Assembly: GCA_905331475.1 (NCBI GenBank)
Contig: CAJNYU010003429.1
Coordinates: 53,976 to 117,975 of the forward strand
Direction of reading: 5' to 3'
Length of the DNA stretch: 64,000 nt
Source of the DNA: Rotaria socialis
Lineage: Eukaryota > Rotifera > Eurotatoria > Philodinida > Philodinidae
This document shows positions 23,294 through 35,482 of this stretch, piece after piece; within the stretch, counting starts at the first letter, position 1; every line of letters starts with the position of its first letter. Under the pieces are notes generated by a model that did no database searches, was not told where the DNA came from, and was given only the letters and a program-made list of their open reading frames with translations. Position numbers and translations under genes: made by a program.

Positions 23294-26200
23294 TCAAGAA
23301 TCAGATGTAGTCACCGGTGTTGATGATGATGCAAAATTATGGGTCTTCGTCGATGGATGTATACGATGAAGTTGAACGAATTGTACAAGAGCACATGATG
23401 ATGACGTTGTTGAAGATGATGGTGGTGGTGCCGATGGAATAGTATATGAGTGGTGATGTGACGGATAAAATGATGTCGATGGAGAGACAACATATGCTGA
23501 TGATTTTGTATAGCATGGCTGTTGAGGAGTGTCTATTCTCTGATTATTTATCATCGATGACGATAGTGGCGGTGGTGTCGATGCGAGGATCATCTTCTGC
23601 GGCGTAGAAATAGTGGAAGTTGCTGAATCGAACGATGGGAACGGTGATGACAATTGAGGTTCAACTAATGTGCGTAACGCCTGATTAATATGTCGTGATG
23701 AGTATGAATATGGATGATCAGGTTCAATTGATACTGATGGTCTATGCTTACCATTTACATTTAATGATAAGAGTGGATTAGAATTATTTACATGATAGAA
23801 TGAATCGTTCAAGTCAATTGAACGTGATGATGATGATTTCAATTGATAGTGATGAGCCAGTGATGTTGTATGATCATGAACTGTTAAATGTGAGTGTAAA
23901 TGATATGATTCAGCAAGTGATGGTTGAGACGAAACATACCATAGTATGGGTCTAGAAGAAAAAACGCGAAAATTCAATTTATACTATATACTTACCGTAA
24001 TTTGTAAGTACATACTTGTCAGTGAAATGTGATTTAGTTATAGATGAAAAATCATTATTCTCCTGTTCGATATGACGATCGTAGAGTAGTCTAAAATAAC
24101 ATTTAGAATAAAGTATACATACTATTTAATTGAACATTTACCTTCCCCCTCGACCTATTCGCACTCTTCGGTTTCCAAGATGGCCACGTTCGGAACATGC
24201 CAGTGAATAAAACGACGAAAAACTGGAACATTGAGATTGAACACGCTGTTGTTGATCTTGGTCAATAGGCTATAATTATAAAAGAAAAATATTAAAATGA
24301 AATTATAATTTAAAAGAAGAACATAACTATATGCGAATATGATTGTCATAATGTCTATTGAGCTTTCATATTTTATTTATAGTACATAAGAAAACTAAAA
24401 CATAGTTATGCACAACTATCGCACATGTATTTATTGACAGAATTTGATGTCACAATTAAAAAATTCGCTACTTTCAGAAATACAATTTTTAAAGTCTGCC
24501 ATCCATGAGTAGCGAAAATAAATACATTAGAAAGCAAACTGTTCTATGCCAAAAATAGAAATGAAGTGAACAAACCATAGAGATAAGTAGACCTATTGAA
24601 ATGTCTAGTTTCAAAACAACTACTAACGTAAGCATTCTTCATATACCTTCTACTTTAATCTTCGGAAGCACACGAACTGTCTGTTTGTTGCACTGCCACA
24701 CGTACACATAGTGCATGTATCATTAAAAAGAAGACTTACAATCAATTCACACTCTCACGATTATCATCGTCTAAAATACTTTTGAAAATAATTGAAGTTT
24801 TGAAAGAGACTTCATTTTTGAAGGATATAAAAATTGTTCATCAAATCACTAGTTGACGATCATTGGAGAATAGATTTAATACCAGACAAAATATCTCTTA
24901 ACAAGTGTCGTCGAAGAAAATGGATGAATATTTTTATACTATTGGATTATCTAGCGTATAGTCAACCATACGTCTCTTTTACATAATACAGTAAACTAAT
25001 GTTTGATTCTTTTAAAAAGTAATGATTGTTTTATCAAGAAATAATAATTACCCGGAGATATCTACATCCAGATTTAGGCCGAAATTGCCAAGGATCAATT
25101 GATTCGTCATCATCAATACTCGTTCCTACATCATCTAGTCTATTATCAATATTTTCATTTGTATTTGAAAATACAGATGAACCATCTTGCAAAATAACAC
25201 GACGATTATTTGCGTTATTTTCAAGCTCCTAAAAGAATATTATTATGTATAGAAATATATTCATTTTTATTCATTTGATTTTTCTTTACTTCTTTCTGTT
25301 GTATTTTTCTTGCTGCTTCAAGAAGTTGATTTTTAAACAAGATAGCACCACCTGATGTATTGTCTACCAGAGACCATAAGTTCGAAGGTGGTAAATTTCG
25401 ATTAGCTTTTCCTTGTTTATTAGTTCCGGATACGGAGTTTTTTAAACGACGTCGATTTATTAATTGTTGCGAAGGTGAAGAAGCAACATTCGATGATGAC
25501 AATCGTTCAAGTAATGATTGCGGTGAAATATTTGTTGATGTTCGTCCGATATTATTTGCAATAGGTGATAAAGGTGTTGTTGGCGAAGACAACAATTGAG
25601 TTAGTTTATCGGTCTAAAATAATATGAAGAGAAAAATTCATTAGGTTTTTCAATGAAAAACATTTTTCAATGAAACATACTTGATTAGATTTTTTATGTG
25701 ATGATTTAAATTTTTTAATCTTTCTTTGAAATAGATCATTAGAATCATTCGATAATGATCGTGACTGTACTGGTGTTTGTAAAAGACTAGTCAATGTTGA
25801 TGATGTCAGTGGATTTCTCTTGTGATTTTCAATCCGTAACAATTGTGTTAATAATTGTTGACGCTGAATAGCTGTTAGGTTACTATTATTATTCATCAAT
25901 GAAGATGTTTTCAAATGGGAACGAGCATGATGATGTCGATCGTGATTTGTCGACAACGATGAAGTCGATGATTGTGTCGTAGATGTTGTTTCGTCATCAG
26001 GTTTCGATTCGCATCTGGATGAGCATAGAATAAAAAGGCAGACAACACACAGAGCTCACTAAGCGAGACTCTCCGGTTGCCACCGACGACGGGTGGGCAG
26101 GCAGCGTACCGTGCTTGGAAAATTGCTAGTGCGCATTCGAGCCATGACACTTTGGTTGTTTCACGCAGTTTGATCAGATTCGTTAGCTTGCTATTAAAAA

Positions 26201-27736
26201 GATGTTTTTTTTTTTAAATATACATTGATGAAAATCATGATTGTAATGAAGTGTAACTTACACGACGGTTTCGAAACTAGAACGTAATTTGAGCATTGAC
26301 ATATAGGCTTGCTCCTCATTTTTTCGATTCTATAAGAAAATAAATGCTATAAGTAAAAAAGCAAGAATGAAATCATCAATCCATACTTTTCTAGTTGTCA
26401 TTTTTTCAACCCGCCGTCGAAAAGCAACGTATGGATGATGTTTCCCTTTCTCTTCTTTGATATCACGTTCGGTGAGTAAACGTGGCTTCAATCGTTTGTC
26501 CTAATTATTTTTAATAAAAGAAGAACAAAAAAAAAAGGCTAAAATAAGATATAAACTTAAAAAAATAAACACATTAAATAAAATAATGTGTTCAATCAAG
26601 ATATATTTTCTTTTTTGAATAAGATTTATACTTGAAAAAACATATACCCGTGTTGTTCGACGTTTATACCAAAATTCATAAACAGTATTTATATGTAAAT
26701 TATTGATGATCGGAGGTGTTGAAGATGCAAACAATGCTCGTGCTTCATCCAACGAAGCAAGCGTTCGCGTACTGGCATTCTCAAGTTTATCAACAATGAT
26801 TTCATATTCAAGATATGTAAGATCTGGACATAAACTACGAGCTGAATTGTGAAACCAATTATGATCAGCTTCATCCATATCATATTCAGGATCATCAGAT
26901 TCAAGTTGCAAAGCTAAGAAAATAAAATAATTAGAGAAATACATTAGATCATTTTGTTATTATTATACGTTGCAAACGAATAAGCTGTTTAGGCAATTGA
27001 TTATTGTTTGGATAGATGGATTTACTATTTTGATCTTCGTACAAATCAGGTATTGGTACAGCACGCATTTTAGCTGAACCAAGTCGACATTGGGCATCGA
27101 GAGCATTTTGAAGGTGATACTCCTAGAAGAAAACATCTTTACTTTTCAAACTCAATGAGTAGTCTTCTCTTTTGTTTTGTATAGAGCCAAAAGTTAGCTT
27201 ACTCTATTGTATAGCAAACTTCCAAAGAAACGAAATAATATCCATCTCGAACTCAAAGTCAACCTAACCCAAAAACGTATTAAATATAAAATAAAAGAGT
27301 ATATTCTAGGGAAAATTGATATCTTCTATTGCAGCATAGAAAATGAACTTTTGTTAAAAATCAAATAGTGGTTTCTTTCCCTATTCGATCTACAAGATTT
27401 GTTATTTAAGTAAAGAAAGCTTTTTAAGCATCGGTATGCCATGAGAAATAAAATTAAAATGATTTCTACCGCTTCTTCTTCTCGTTCCATGCCCGACACA
27501 AATGGCATTTGTGATACACATCGTTGTGGTAATTGTGAAGTTGATCCGATTGGATTTTGAGTTGTCTGATTTGTGGTGGTGGGTGTGGATGAAAGGGAAA
27601 CAAGAAGATTACTGCTAGGAGCTGATTTTGTTGATGAATTAGTGAGATCATTATTGTTATCATCATGTTGATCAACGAGCAGTGGTATACGTTTATTCGG
27701 ATCAAGATTTCTTGCTCGAAAAAGAGGTCGATTCAT
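23294..27736 (-). CDS. EPC: Enhancer of polycomb (NuA4/TIP60 complex subunit)
   Basis: Twelve coding exons: 27736-27470, 27122-26969, 26913-26648, 26500-26387, 26329-26262, 26190-26110, 26014-25681, 25613-25290, 25228-25052, 24269-24142, 24090-24016 and 23951-23294, all phase-consistent, giving 881 residues. EPC scaffolds the catalytic module of the NuA4/TIP60 histone acetyltransferase. The EPL1 domain covers about residues 1-290: LFRARNLDPNKRIPLL, GMEREEEAEYHLQNAL, LPKQLIRLQPLQLESDDPEY, VYEFWYKRRTTR, then HPYVAFRRRVEKMTTRKNRK and AYMSMLKLRSSFE. The middle (about 318-600) is Ser/Thr/Asn-rich. The C-terminal EPC motif is seen as WQFRPKSGCRYLR and RRVRIGRGGR (about 580-638). An Asn/Ser/Thr-rich insert of about 50 residues separates the first two EPL1 blocks. 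The ninth intron (782 bases) is the longest. An acceptor-like TTCTAG just before the ATG suggests a 5' untranslated exon. Confidence 0.92.
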
Positions 27737-30700
27737 CGAATCTAGAATAAATAAGATTTTTTCTTTTTTCTTTCCTTTTCATATTCAATCGTAACTATTC
27801 GAAATACGTAGGAAAGAAATGCACTCGGTTACGCACACATACTATATTACTACAAGTAGCTGACTGACTGACTGACTGACTGAAAATCGACATGTGTACA
27901 TCGAACACATTTGCCCCACTGAATTCGGACGATGAATGAATAAATGAACTGCACAATGGATTTTTTCTTCGTTTCTTTTTTCATTCTGTTTATATGCGTT
28001 TAGACGACGAAAGATTCACGTGCTAATAAAGATTTTTCTTTTTCCCTTTCGTTTTCGCTTGTTGCGTTGTTTTGCTGCTATGTTATGATATAGCGATACT
28101 ACATATAAATATAATGATTGAAATCAATTCATCCGGAAGATATTAGACTAGAGGAAGCGAAACAAAAAAAATACATTTAATCAATGAAGAACATCTTCGC
28201 AACAATGAATTTGTTGTTATCTAGAAAAATAGAAAAAGACAAGATTTATAATAAGAGTTCATATTAAGTACATTGTTGAAGATTTTTTTTTTGCATTTTG
28301 ATTTGATTATAAAAGATAAATGATTTCGAGAAAAAAAGTCTTTGTGTGCTTTCTTTTCTTTCTTTGTGTACTATCACACCGCATGCCACGTCATCATTCT
28401 CTGTATTATTACGGCGACAGACAAATAAAAGAAAAGCATGATAGCTATTTATTTCTTAATAATCTTGATCTTCGAAGAAAGTACTGCATGAAAGAAGCGG
28501 AAAAAAATCAGCAAGGCACACAAGAAGGCATAGTAAAAACAGCAACTATAATTATATATTTAATCTATACAGAGATGTCATCTACCTAAAGTCTATTTAT
28601 GACATCACTTAAGGTCAACCTGATGACAGGCATTTAGCCGTATTATTATACAAAGAAATCTACGATTGAGTAGTTGTTTTTCTTTTTACATTGATTGTTT
28701 GTATGAGAAATGATTAATTAAATGTCTATTAATGAACTGAATAAAATTTAAAAATAATTACAAACTGAAAACTAATATTAAAAGAAAAGTTTAATTCAAT
28801 CAGCCAATCAACTTTGTTTTTATTTATCGATCTGTAGCTTCTGCCACTAGTGGATATACAATTAAAGGTAAAGGGAAAAAAGAAAGAACAGGTTTTCAAG
28901 TATACATAGAATCATTAATAGAGATTTTGCATACTTATTACATAAAAACTTCGGGTAATGATGCTTATTTTTAACTATATATATATATATATTTATATAA
29001 ATGTAGTATCGATTTGAATATTCGAACTTTACTATATATATGTATTCATTGTTGTAATGTTAATTATCATCAACAGAATAGCAGATAGAAGAAGACTCGA
29101 AGGGACACGATTACTTCGTTCGTATATTCACTATTTTTTAATTCTCTTGCTTTTATTCTCTCTCGTTCCCCTGCCAGCCTTTTCTCTTCCTTACTACATC
29201 CTGCATCTTCACACATCATGATACGTACATGTCCATTTGTGCTTGCGTGCTTGCTCGTCAAAAATGAATTACTCGAGCACGAGCGCACGAGCGCGCGCGC
29301 GCGTACGATAACGAAGCGAGCAGCAAACCGACGCTTTCGCTCCCCATTTTCCCTATCGCATATGTGTGTATGCACAAACATGCATGCATTGCTTTCTTTC
29401 CTATTCTTCGACGACAAATGCATGAAAGATATAGCATTTCATGCCTGCAGTCGTTGTCGTCGTCGGTTTACTTCTATCTATTATTCATTTGCGAACGGGT
29501 GAGGAAGAAAAGAGAATGTTAAACAAGCTGCCTGCTATCGGACAAGCGCACGAGTACGAATGTGGATAACGACGCCATTTTTTTTTCTCTCTTTCTATGT
29601 TGTGCGTTCATTAAATGCTCGAGAATCAGTTAGAAAAAAAAAGAAAAAGACAAAAATATAAACATTTGCAATCAATAAAATATTAAAAAAAATATATATA
29701 ATATAGAGAAATGTTTTTTCTTAAAAACTTCTATTTCATGTTACTAAAATCTACGAATATGAACGATTTTTCATCAAAATTATAGCAAAGTTTTGAAACG
29801 TTTTTTATTTTGAAGAAAACTTGCTGTTGTGTATGTGTGAGCTCTGTCAAGATAGGGATAATTTACTTACTGGTCGCTTGAGAAAGAGAGAAAGGGTAAA
29901 AAATGAAGAACACCAAGTATTTTTTTTGTGCTTCATTGTCACAATGAGAAAAAAGAAAAAGAGACGTAAGCGTATGTGGAACGAGAGAATTTTTGCCGGC
30001 GCTGTAGTCGAACGTACAAGAGTGTGCACAGGCAAGCCAAGAGAAACAGATGTGATGCGATGAAGGCGTTGGTGTTGCAAAGATAATAGACTGCATTGCC
30101 TCTCGGGTTGGCGCATGTGGGTTAGAAGGACAAACTATTGTGTATGGTCGCTGTATAGATGTCGAAAGAGTTGTATGTACTTACGCAGTTAAGACTCACA
30201 AATCTATTTTCCTTGTATATATAAATGAGATTGACATGTGCGAAGAAGAAGAAGAAATCAAGCGTACTCAAAGCGTCATATATCATTTAGAGTAAAACAA
30301 ACTAATCACTGAATAGATTATACAGTATGTTTCTGTATAGGCTATCGACAATAATGTGCTGTTGGACATATAACGTGACTATACGACAGCTCGAGATCTT
30401 AACTAGAAAAGTAGAGATTAAAGAATTTGTTTTTCTTTCTTTCTTTCTTTCTACAAGTATGATACAATGAACAGTCTAACGCGGATTTGAAATCTATTAA
30501 TAATCTTGCTTAATCTACCATGAATAATTATTCAGATTAATATCTAGTTATGGAAATCTTCATCGAATTATATCATCAATTTTGTTTCGATTCATATATT
30601 ATATGACATTGGCTAGTTTTAAATTACAAATCTTGACTTCAATGTATCGATTGAGAAAAGATAACTGAGTTGACAAATATAACATGCCAAGAGAATATCG

Positions 30701-33700
30701 TTTATCAAAACAATACTCATATGATATATATATGAAATAGAAACAAAAGCTGCGAGAAGACGTATCTTTGACCTTTTTATTTACCGAAAATATCGATAAC
30801 ACATCAGAGAAAACATTCAGCTATTTCAAAAACATATTCTATCAAAAGAGGCACCTGCTAATTTTCTCAATGAAAGATATTGGGCGATGGGATTTTTGGA
30901 AACAAAAGACTGATCAAAGTGATCTATAACACGTCTCATCGAAAAATGTTTTCTCTGTTAGATAGACATTTTGCAAAGCATTTTTCATTAAATAAAATAA
31001 AAAGATTGTGTGCAAGATCTTGGGTTCTCAGGAATCTTCGGCCCAAAAACTATTGATAAATGAGTAGATATTCATTAAAATAATACAAGCAATCGTTGGC
31101 ATACTATTATTAATGATGAGTAGCAGTAGCTAGTAATTATGTAGGAAAATTTGTCAATTAATATTATTTTAATCTTCTTTCCTTAGAAACAATCCAGAAT
31201 TTGTTAACTTATTCAAATGCAGTACATCACAGATAGAATCGGTGAAAAGAGAATTCTGGTAATGACTTTTTTTCTGATAAATTCTTTGTTATTTACTGTC
31301 CAAAGAAGTATGTAACATTGTATCCATTTTTCTCTATGAGAACTCCATGACGATTCTAGATGTCTTATTTTCTTGACAGCGCAAATGCTATTAACAAACA
31401 TAACTAGCAAATTTCTAGACAATATTAAGTACAATTGAGTTACACTTTGTCACATACTCTTAACGAAAATTTAAAATAGTAGATACGTTTTTTGTTGTTG
31501 TATACATACAGCTATATGTTGAAATTCAAAGCAAATTGTATTCGCTTGTGTGAAAGAGTAGATCAATAATTATGCTGGTGAAATGTGCAAAAACATTAAT
31601 TAATTAATAGCGAATACTTCACACCATTCATGAAAAGGTTTTACATAAAAAGCTATGTGACTTTCGTATTCTTCACGGTTTTGCATTGTACGACGGTAAA
31701 TAAATTACTGAAGAAAATAGTTAATGTTCATTATCAAGACATATACGTATACATGAGTATTTTACATAGGTCGTCGTTATTACAGTTCAGTCGTGATCAA
31801 TTAGAGATCAAAATAGTGATATAATATTATGTTGTTTGCTTGCAAACAAAGGATTTTAACGAAGCGCCAGTTTGTGTCATAAGAAAAAATGAGAAATTAA
31901 GATAATATTTATGTTGATAAAAGCGTGCTCAGAGATCTTTACTTAGTGATAGGATGTGTGATAAGCATCATATGCAAAAAACATGTTGAAATAGATCAAA
32001 GATTGATCTTTCGCCTATTGACTATGTTTCTTAAATTTATTTGACAATTTAATTAAAACAATTCTATCCACTTGACATTAAAAGTAGTCTGAAGTTTTGA
32101 TAATCATTCAAGTGTAAAAAAAAGAGCATTTTTATTATTTTTATAATAGATTATACAGTATTGAAAATAATAGTGTAGGTTTTAATTCGTTGAATTCTAA
32201 CAAACAAGAAGAACAAAATTCAGCAATATTTTACAGGATTTTTTTTTCTACCCATTGAAATTGTCTCTTATCTAACCACTCACCCAAAAGTCGCTCAGGA
32301 GCCAGATGCGCTACACACACGTTTTTATTTGAAAGCATATATCAAACTGCACTACAAGACAGGGTGCTTTTTGTTTTAGGTTCTCAAATCTCTTCAAAAA
32401 AGAAATAGTCATTTTTTCATAGAAGTGCTTTTCATATAATAAAAAAAAGTTTCATTAAAAAACAACGAGTACCATAGCTCCACGTCTAACTTGAAAGAAA
32501 ACAAAAATCGATTGGCTCCAATAACGCTCTGTTGAACATTCGATGATAAATGATTAAAATAGTATCGATAGAAAAAAAATAATGAATAACATTTTGCTCT
32601 TTCATGAAAACAGCATATTTTTCAAATAGATAGCGACAACAATCGTTAAACATTTTCGCACAGCAGGAGACGTCCAATAACAATTCATGCTGTGCATGCA
32701 AGATCAAACGTCGAACTAAATTTCGATTTTTCTGGCAAAATTTACTTTTGTTTTGAAAGCCCACCTAGGGACTTCAAGGCGATAAAATGATGTAAAAGTA
32801 TTCTGAGTTGATAATGTAAAAATAGACGTGTGCAAAAATCAAACAATTGAAGATACATGAAACTTTGGCATTTGAACTTGGTTTCAACACATTACATAGT
32901 CCTCTCCGGTAATGTACCATCGTAGATCTTTCAAGTTTGTTAACATTAAATAACATTTCTTATTGAACAATTTACTCGTCTGTACAAAATTTTCCCTATG
33001 GCTAGTAGTCATTAATTAGAATCTCTTAGAAATAGAAAAAATGAGAATCCATTTATTTAGATAAATTAGTATTTGGAGTCAATAAGGTTATCATTGATGT
33101 GCTGATTAAAGTTGAGCACTATCGTCAAAAAGCAAAAGGCTGCATTTTTTTCAAAAATAGAAATGAAATTGGTAAATGAGATTCTCGGCAAATACTTGAC
33201 ATTTCAACATGGCAGCGCACAAATTCATATGCATCAATGAATAAAATAAGGATACTCTCAGAAATATCCGTTTTTCTTTAAATATGAACGATAAAAATCG
33301 ACTATCTAAAAGTAGAAATTTAACTTTCAAAAGTATTTAATCTTGCAAAGATGTACGGGTGCGACTATAACTACAGTTCAAAAGCTCTTTCCACTTCAAT
33401 TATTTGTGTCGAGTCTATCCTAGAAAATCATAGATTCTATAATAACCATGACATATTTTTGTTATGAATTCAGTTGTTAACATAATACTTTACTTACTAT
33501 CATTGAAAAATAAGGTAAAACTAAAAATCACGAAGAAAATTTCCCATTTGTTATTGTCATAGTCTGAGTTAGAGAATAGCAGCAAATCTAACGATGTGAA
33601 TAATCATGTAGATGATCAAAAAAATCGATTTCATGATGAATCCTTACGAATTTCTTTCAAAACAAAAATCGAACGATGAGAATGATGATATTGTAGTGCT

Positions 33701-33997
33701 AGGAAAGCCTTCGAGCGTTATAGTTGTATTGGTTCGCTTAATCATTTTGAAGCTTTTCAAATCGATTTAGTTGAAAAGATGGTGAGAAAATGGACTTATA
33801 ATATATTCACCAAGTCTACTATAATATAAACACAACCCATAGCAGGTATTCATTTATCGAAATAAATATCACAGGAAAAAAAGATAATAATCAAGAAAAT
33901 TATTCTCCTAGGAATATCATGGGAAAATTTATTATCCTTAAGTTGAGATTAGTTTTCAATAAAAATTAAATGCAAAAACAAAACTATGTTACAATCC
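27737..33997. other. Gene-poor 6.3-kb region
   Basis: This is the largest empty interval. It holds the EPC promoter side with a (TGAC)n run at about 27860-27882, a TA run at 28976-28992, a GC-richer patch near 29215-29480 with a (GC)n run (29289-29303), and a TTTC repeat near 30428-30452. Small open frames such as 28320-28589 have a hydrophobic start, but I see no conserved motif or splice-linked exon. It may contain enhancers or non-coding RNA that cannot be read from sequence alone. Confidence 0.4.
27860..27882. repeat. (TGAC)n microsatellite
   Basis: About six uninterrupted tetranucleotide units lie upstream of the EPC start codon. Confidence 0.85.
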
Positions 33998-34404
33998 TTA
34001 AGCACGATGTCTAATTTCATGTTCAGCAGTAACTTCAGCCAACATTTCAAGTAAAATTTCAACTTTAGCACGAAGAGCATCATTGTCTTCTTCTAGTTCT
34101 CGTTTAGTTTTCTCTAATTTAGCCATGTCTCTCGAATTGATAGGCGCACTAACTGCTCCATCTATATGAAGAAAATACAAGCCGAAATAGTTATCGAATA
34201 ATTCAATGGATCATTACCAGATTGCCAATAGCCTTGTTCAGTATTATATGTCATTTTTTGATCGCCAATACGAGCATCGATTGTTTGATATTGTGTGCCG
34301 AGTTCGCGTGGTAGTTCTGCAGCAGATATTTTTAATGGTGAAAGCGAAACAAACTGTCGCGCTTTTGATTTATGAATTGAAAATGAACTACCCCGTAGTG
34401 ACAT
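33998..34404 (-). CDS. CBY1: Chibby homologue, beta-catenin antagonist / ciliary protein
   Basis: Two exons, 34404-34218 and 34161-33998 (57-... base class intron, 56 bases, phase 1), give 116 residues (human CBY1 is 126). Chibby binds the C-terminus of beta-catenin and limits Wnt output; it also sits at the ciliary transition zone and distal centriole and promotes basal-body docking. The N-terminal half carries the family pattern: F-S..K...R...SLSPL, ELPRELGTQY, then MTYNTEQGYWQSG, matching the human L-G-L-E-Y and F-E-N-G-Q-W blocks. The C-terminal half is a leucine-heptad coiled coil (MAKLEKTKRELEEDNDALRA, then KVEILLEMLAEVTAE), as in human (RLKVDILLDMLSE). The basic C-terminal tail of the human protein is reduced to RHRA. 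Confidence 0.88.
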
Positions 34405-34570
34405 CGTTATAGTTTATCTGCAATAGAAATACTAATAAAGAGAAATACAAAATTGTTTCGCAAACTATAAAAATTAGTATAGTTCATTTTGTTGAATTAC
34501 TTAGATTGTCTTCTTGTAATACTGTACCTCTGGTTGAAGTTCAAATCATATGAAGATCTCTATAAATGAA

Positions 34571-34607
<37 letters not shown>

Positions 34608-35482
34608 TATCCAATGAGCATCAATCAATCAATACAAAAACACCGACACTTACCATAAGTGTTCATGATGACTGTGATTCAGAAATTGAGTTTCTCTTTT
34701 TTAGCCTATTCTCTGCTCGTTTGGGTGAAAAATTAGTCACTACACGGCTATACACTGTGACTACAAAGAAGCAATGGATGTGCAAATATCACTTGAGTGT
34801 CTCAAGTTTTGATAAACATATGAACATTTTCATCATGCATTTCATTAAAAATGACCATAGAATAAATGCATACTACTTAATAAAATTTTGTATGTTTTTC
34901 TACAAAAACACATTTCAATTAAATCGCTAACATGATTATATTAACAGATTACAGGCAAGTGCGTTTGTCTGTCGCCATTTCCCACAACTGTTACCATAGT
35001 AGAAAAAAATCGACGAATAAAATTAAAACGATATAAAATTATTGATTATGAATTATTACATATCAAAGTTAGTTAAATCCTTAAAAAGTTTCTCAACATA
35101 TATGAATAAAATGGCGCTAGACGTCATTCTACTGGATATCCAATAGGTTCAATTTAGAAACAAAAGACAATCACAATGATTCATCTGTCAATCAATTATT
35201 TGATCTTGAGATTTTAAGCAAGTAAAGTAAAAAACAAAAAAAGAGTAACAATGCGTTGTCCTTCCTTTCATGGTGCACTTGATACTCGATTTTTGACTCA
35301 ATTATTCTATCGCCTACTTTGTTTTTTTTTCTTCATACAAGTTAATTATTTCAATTTTTTGATTTATCATGCACATATTAATAAATGAATCATCTACCAC
35401 CTATAGTCGATAGATAGATAAAATATCTTTTCATATACACTCAATTCTATAAAATGATTAATTATATTTTCTGTTTAGATCG
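34405..35482. promoter_or_regulatory. Divergent intergenic region, Chibby and SGPP
   Basis: About 1.1 kb lies between the two start codons. It contains a pure (TC)n tract at about 34573-34607. The SGPP start codon follows a TTTAG acceptor-like site (35471-35478 area), so an upstream non-coding SGPP exon is likely to lie in this interval. No other gene is supported. Confidence 0.4.
34573..34607. repeat. (TC)n microsatellite
   Basis: A near-pure CT-dinucleotide run upstream of the Chibby start. It is polypyrimidine on the plus strand. Confidence 0.9.

Noticed and set aside
28320-28589. 89-codon plus-strand ORF with a hydrophobic, signal-like start
   Set aside because: No conserved motif, no splice context and no nearby promoter signal. 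The composition matches surrounding AT-rich DNA, so chance is the simpler view.
29218-29502. ORFs on both strands in the GC-richer island
   Set aside because: Arg/Ala-rich translation arises from the (GC)n and CGA repeats on both strands; no conserved pattern.
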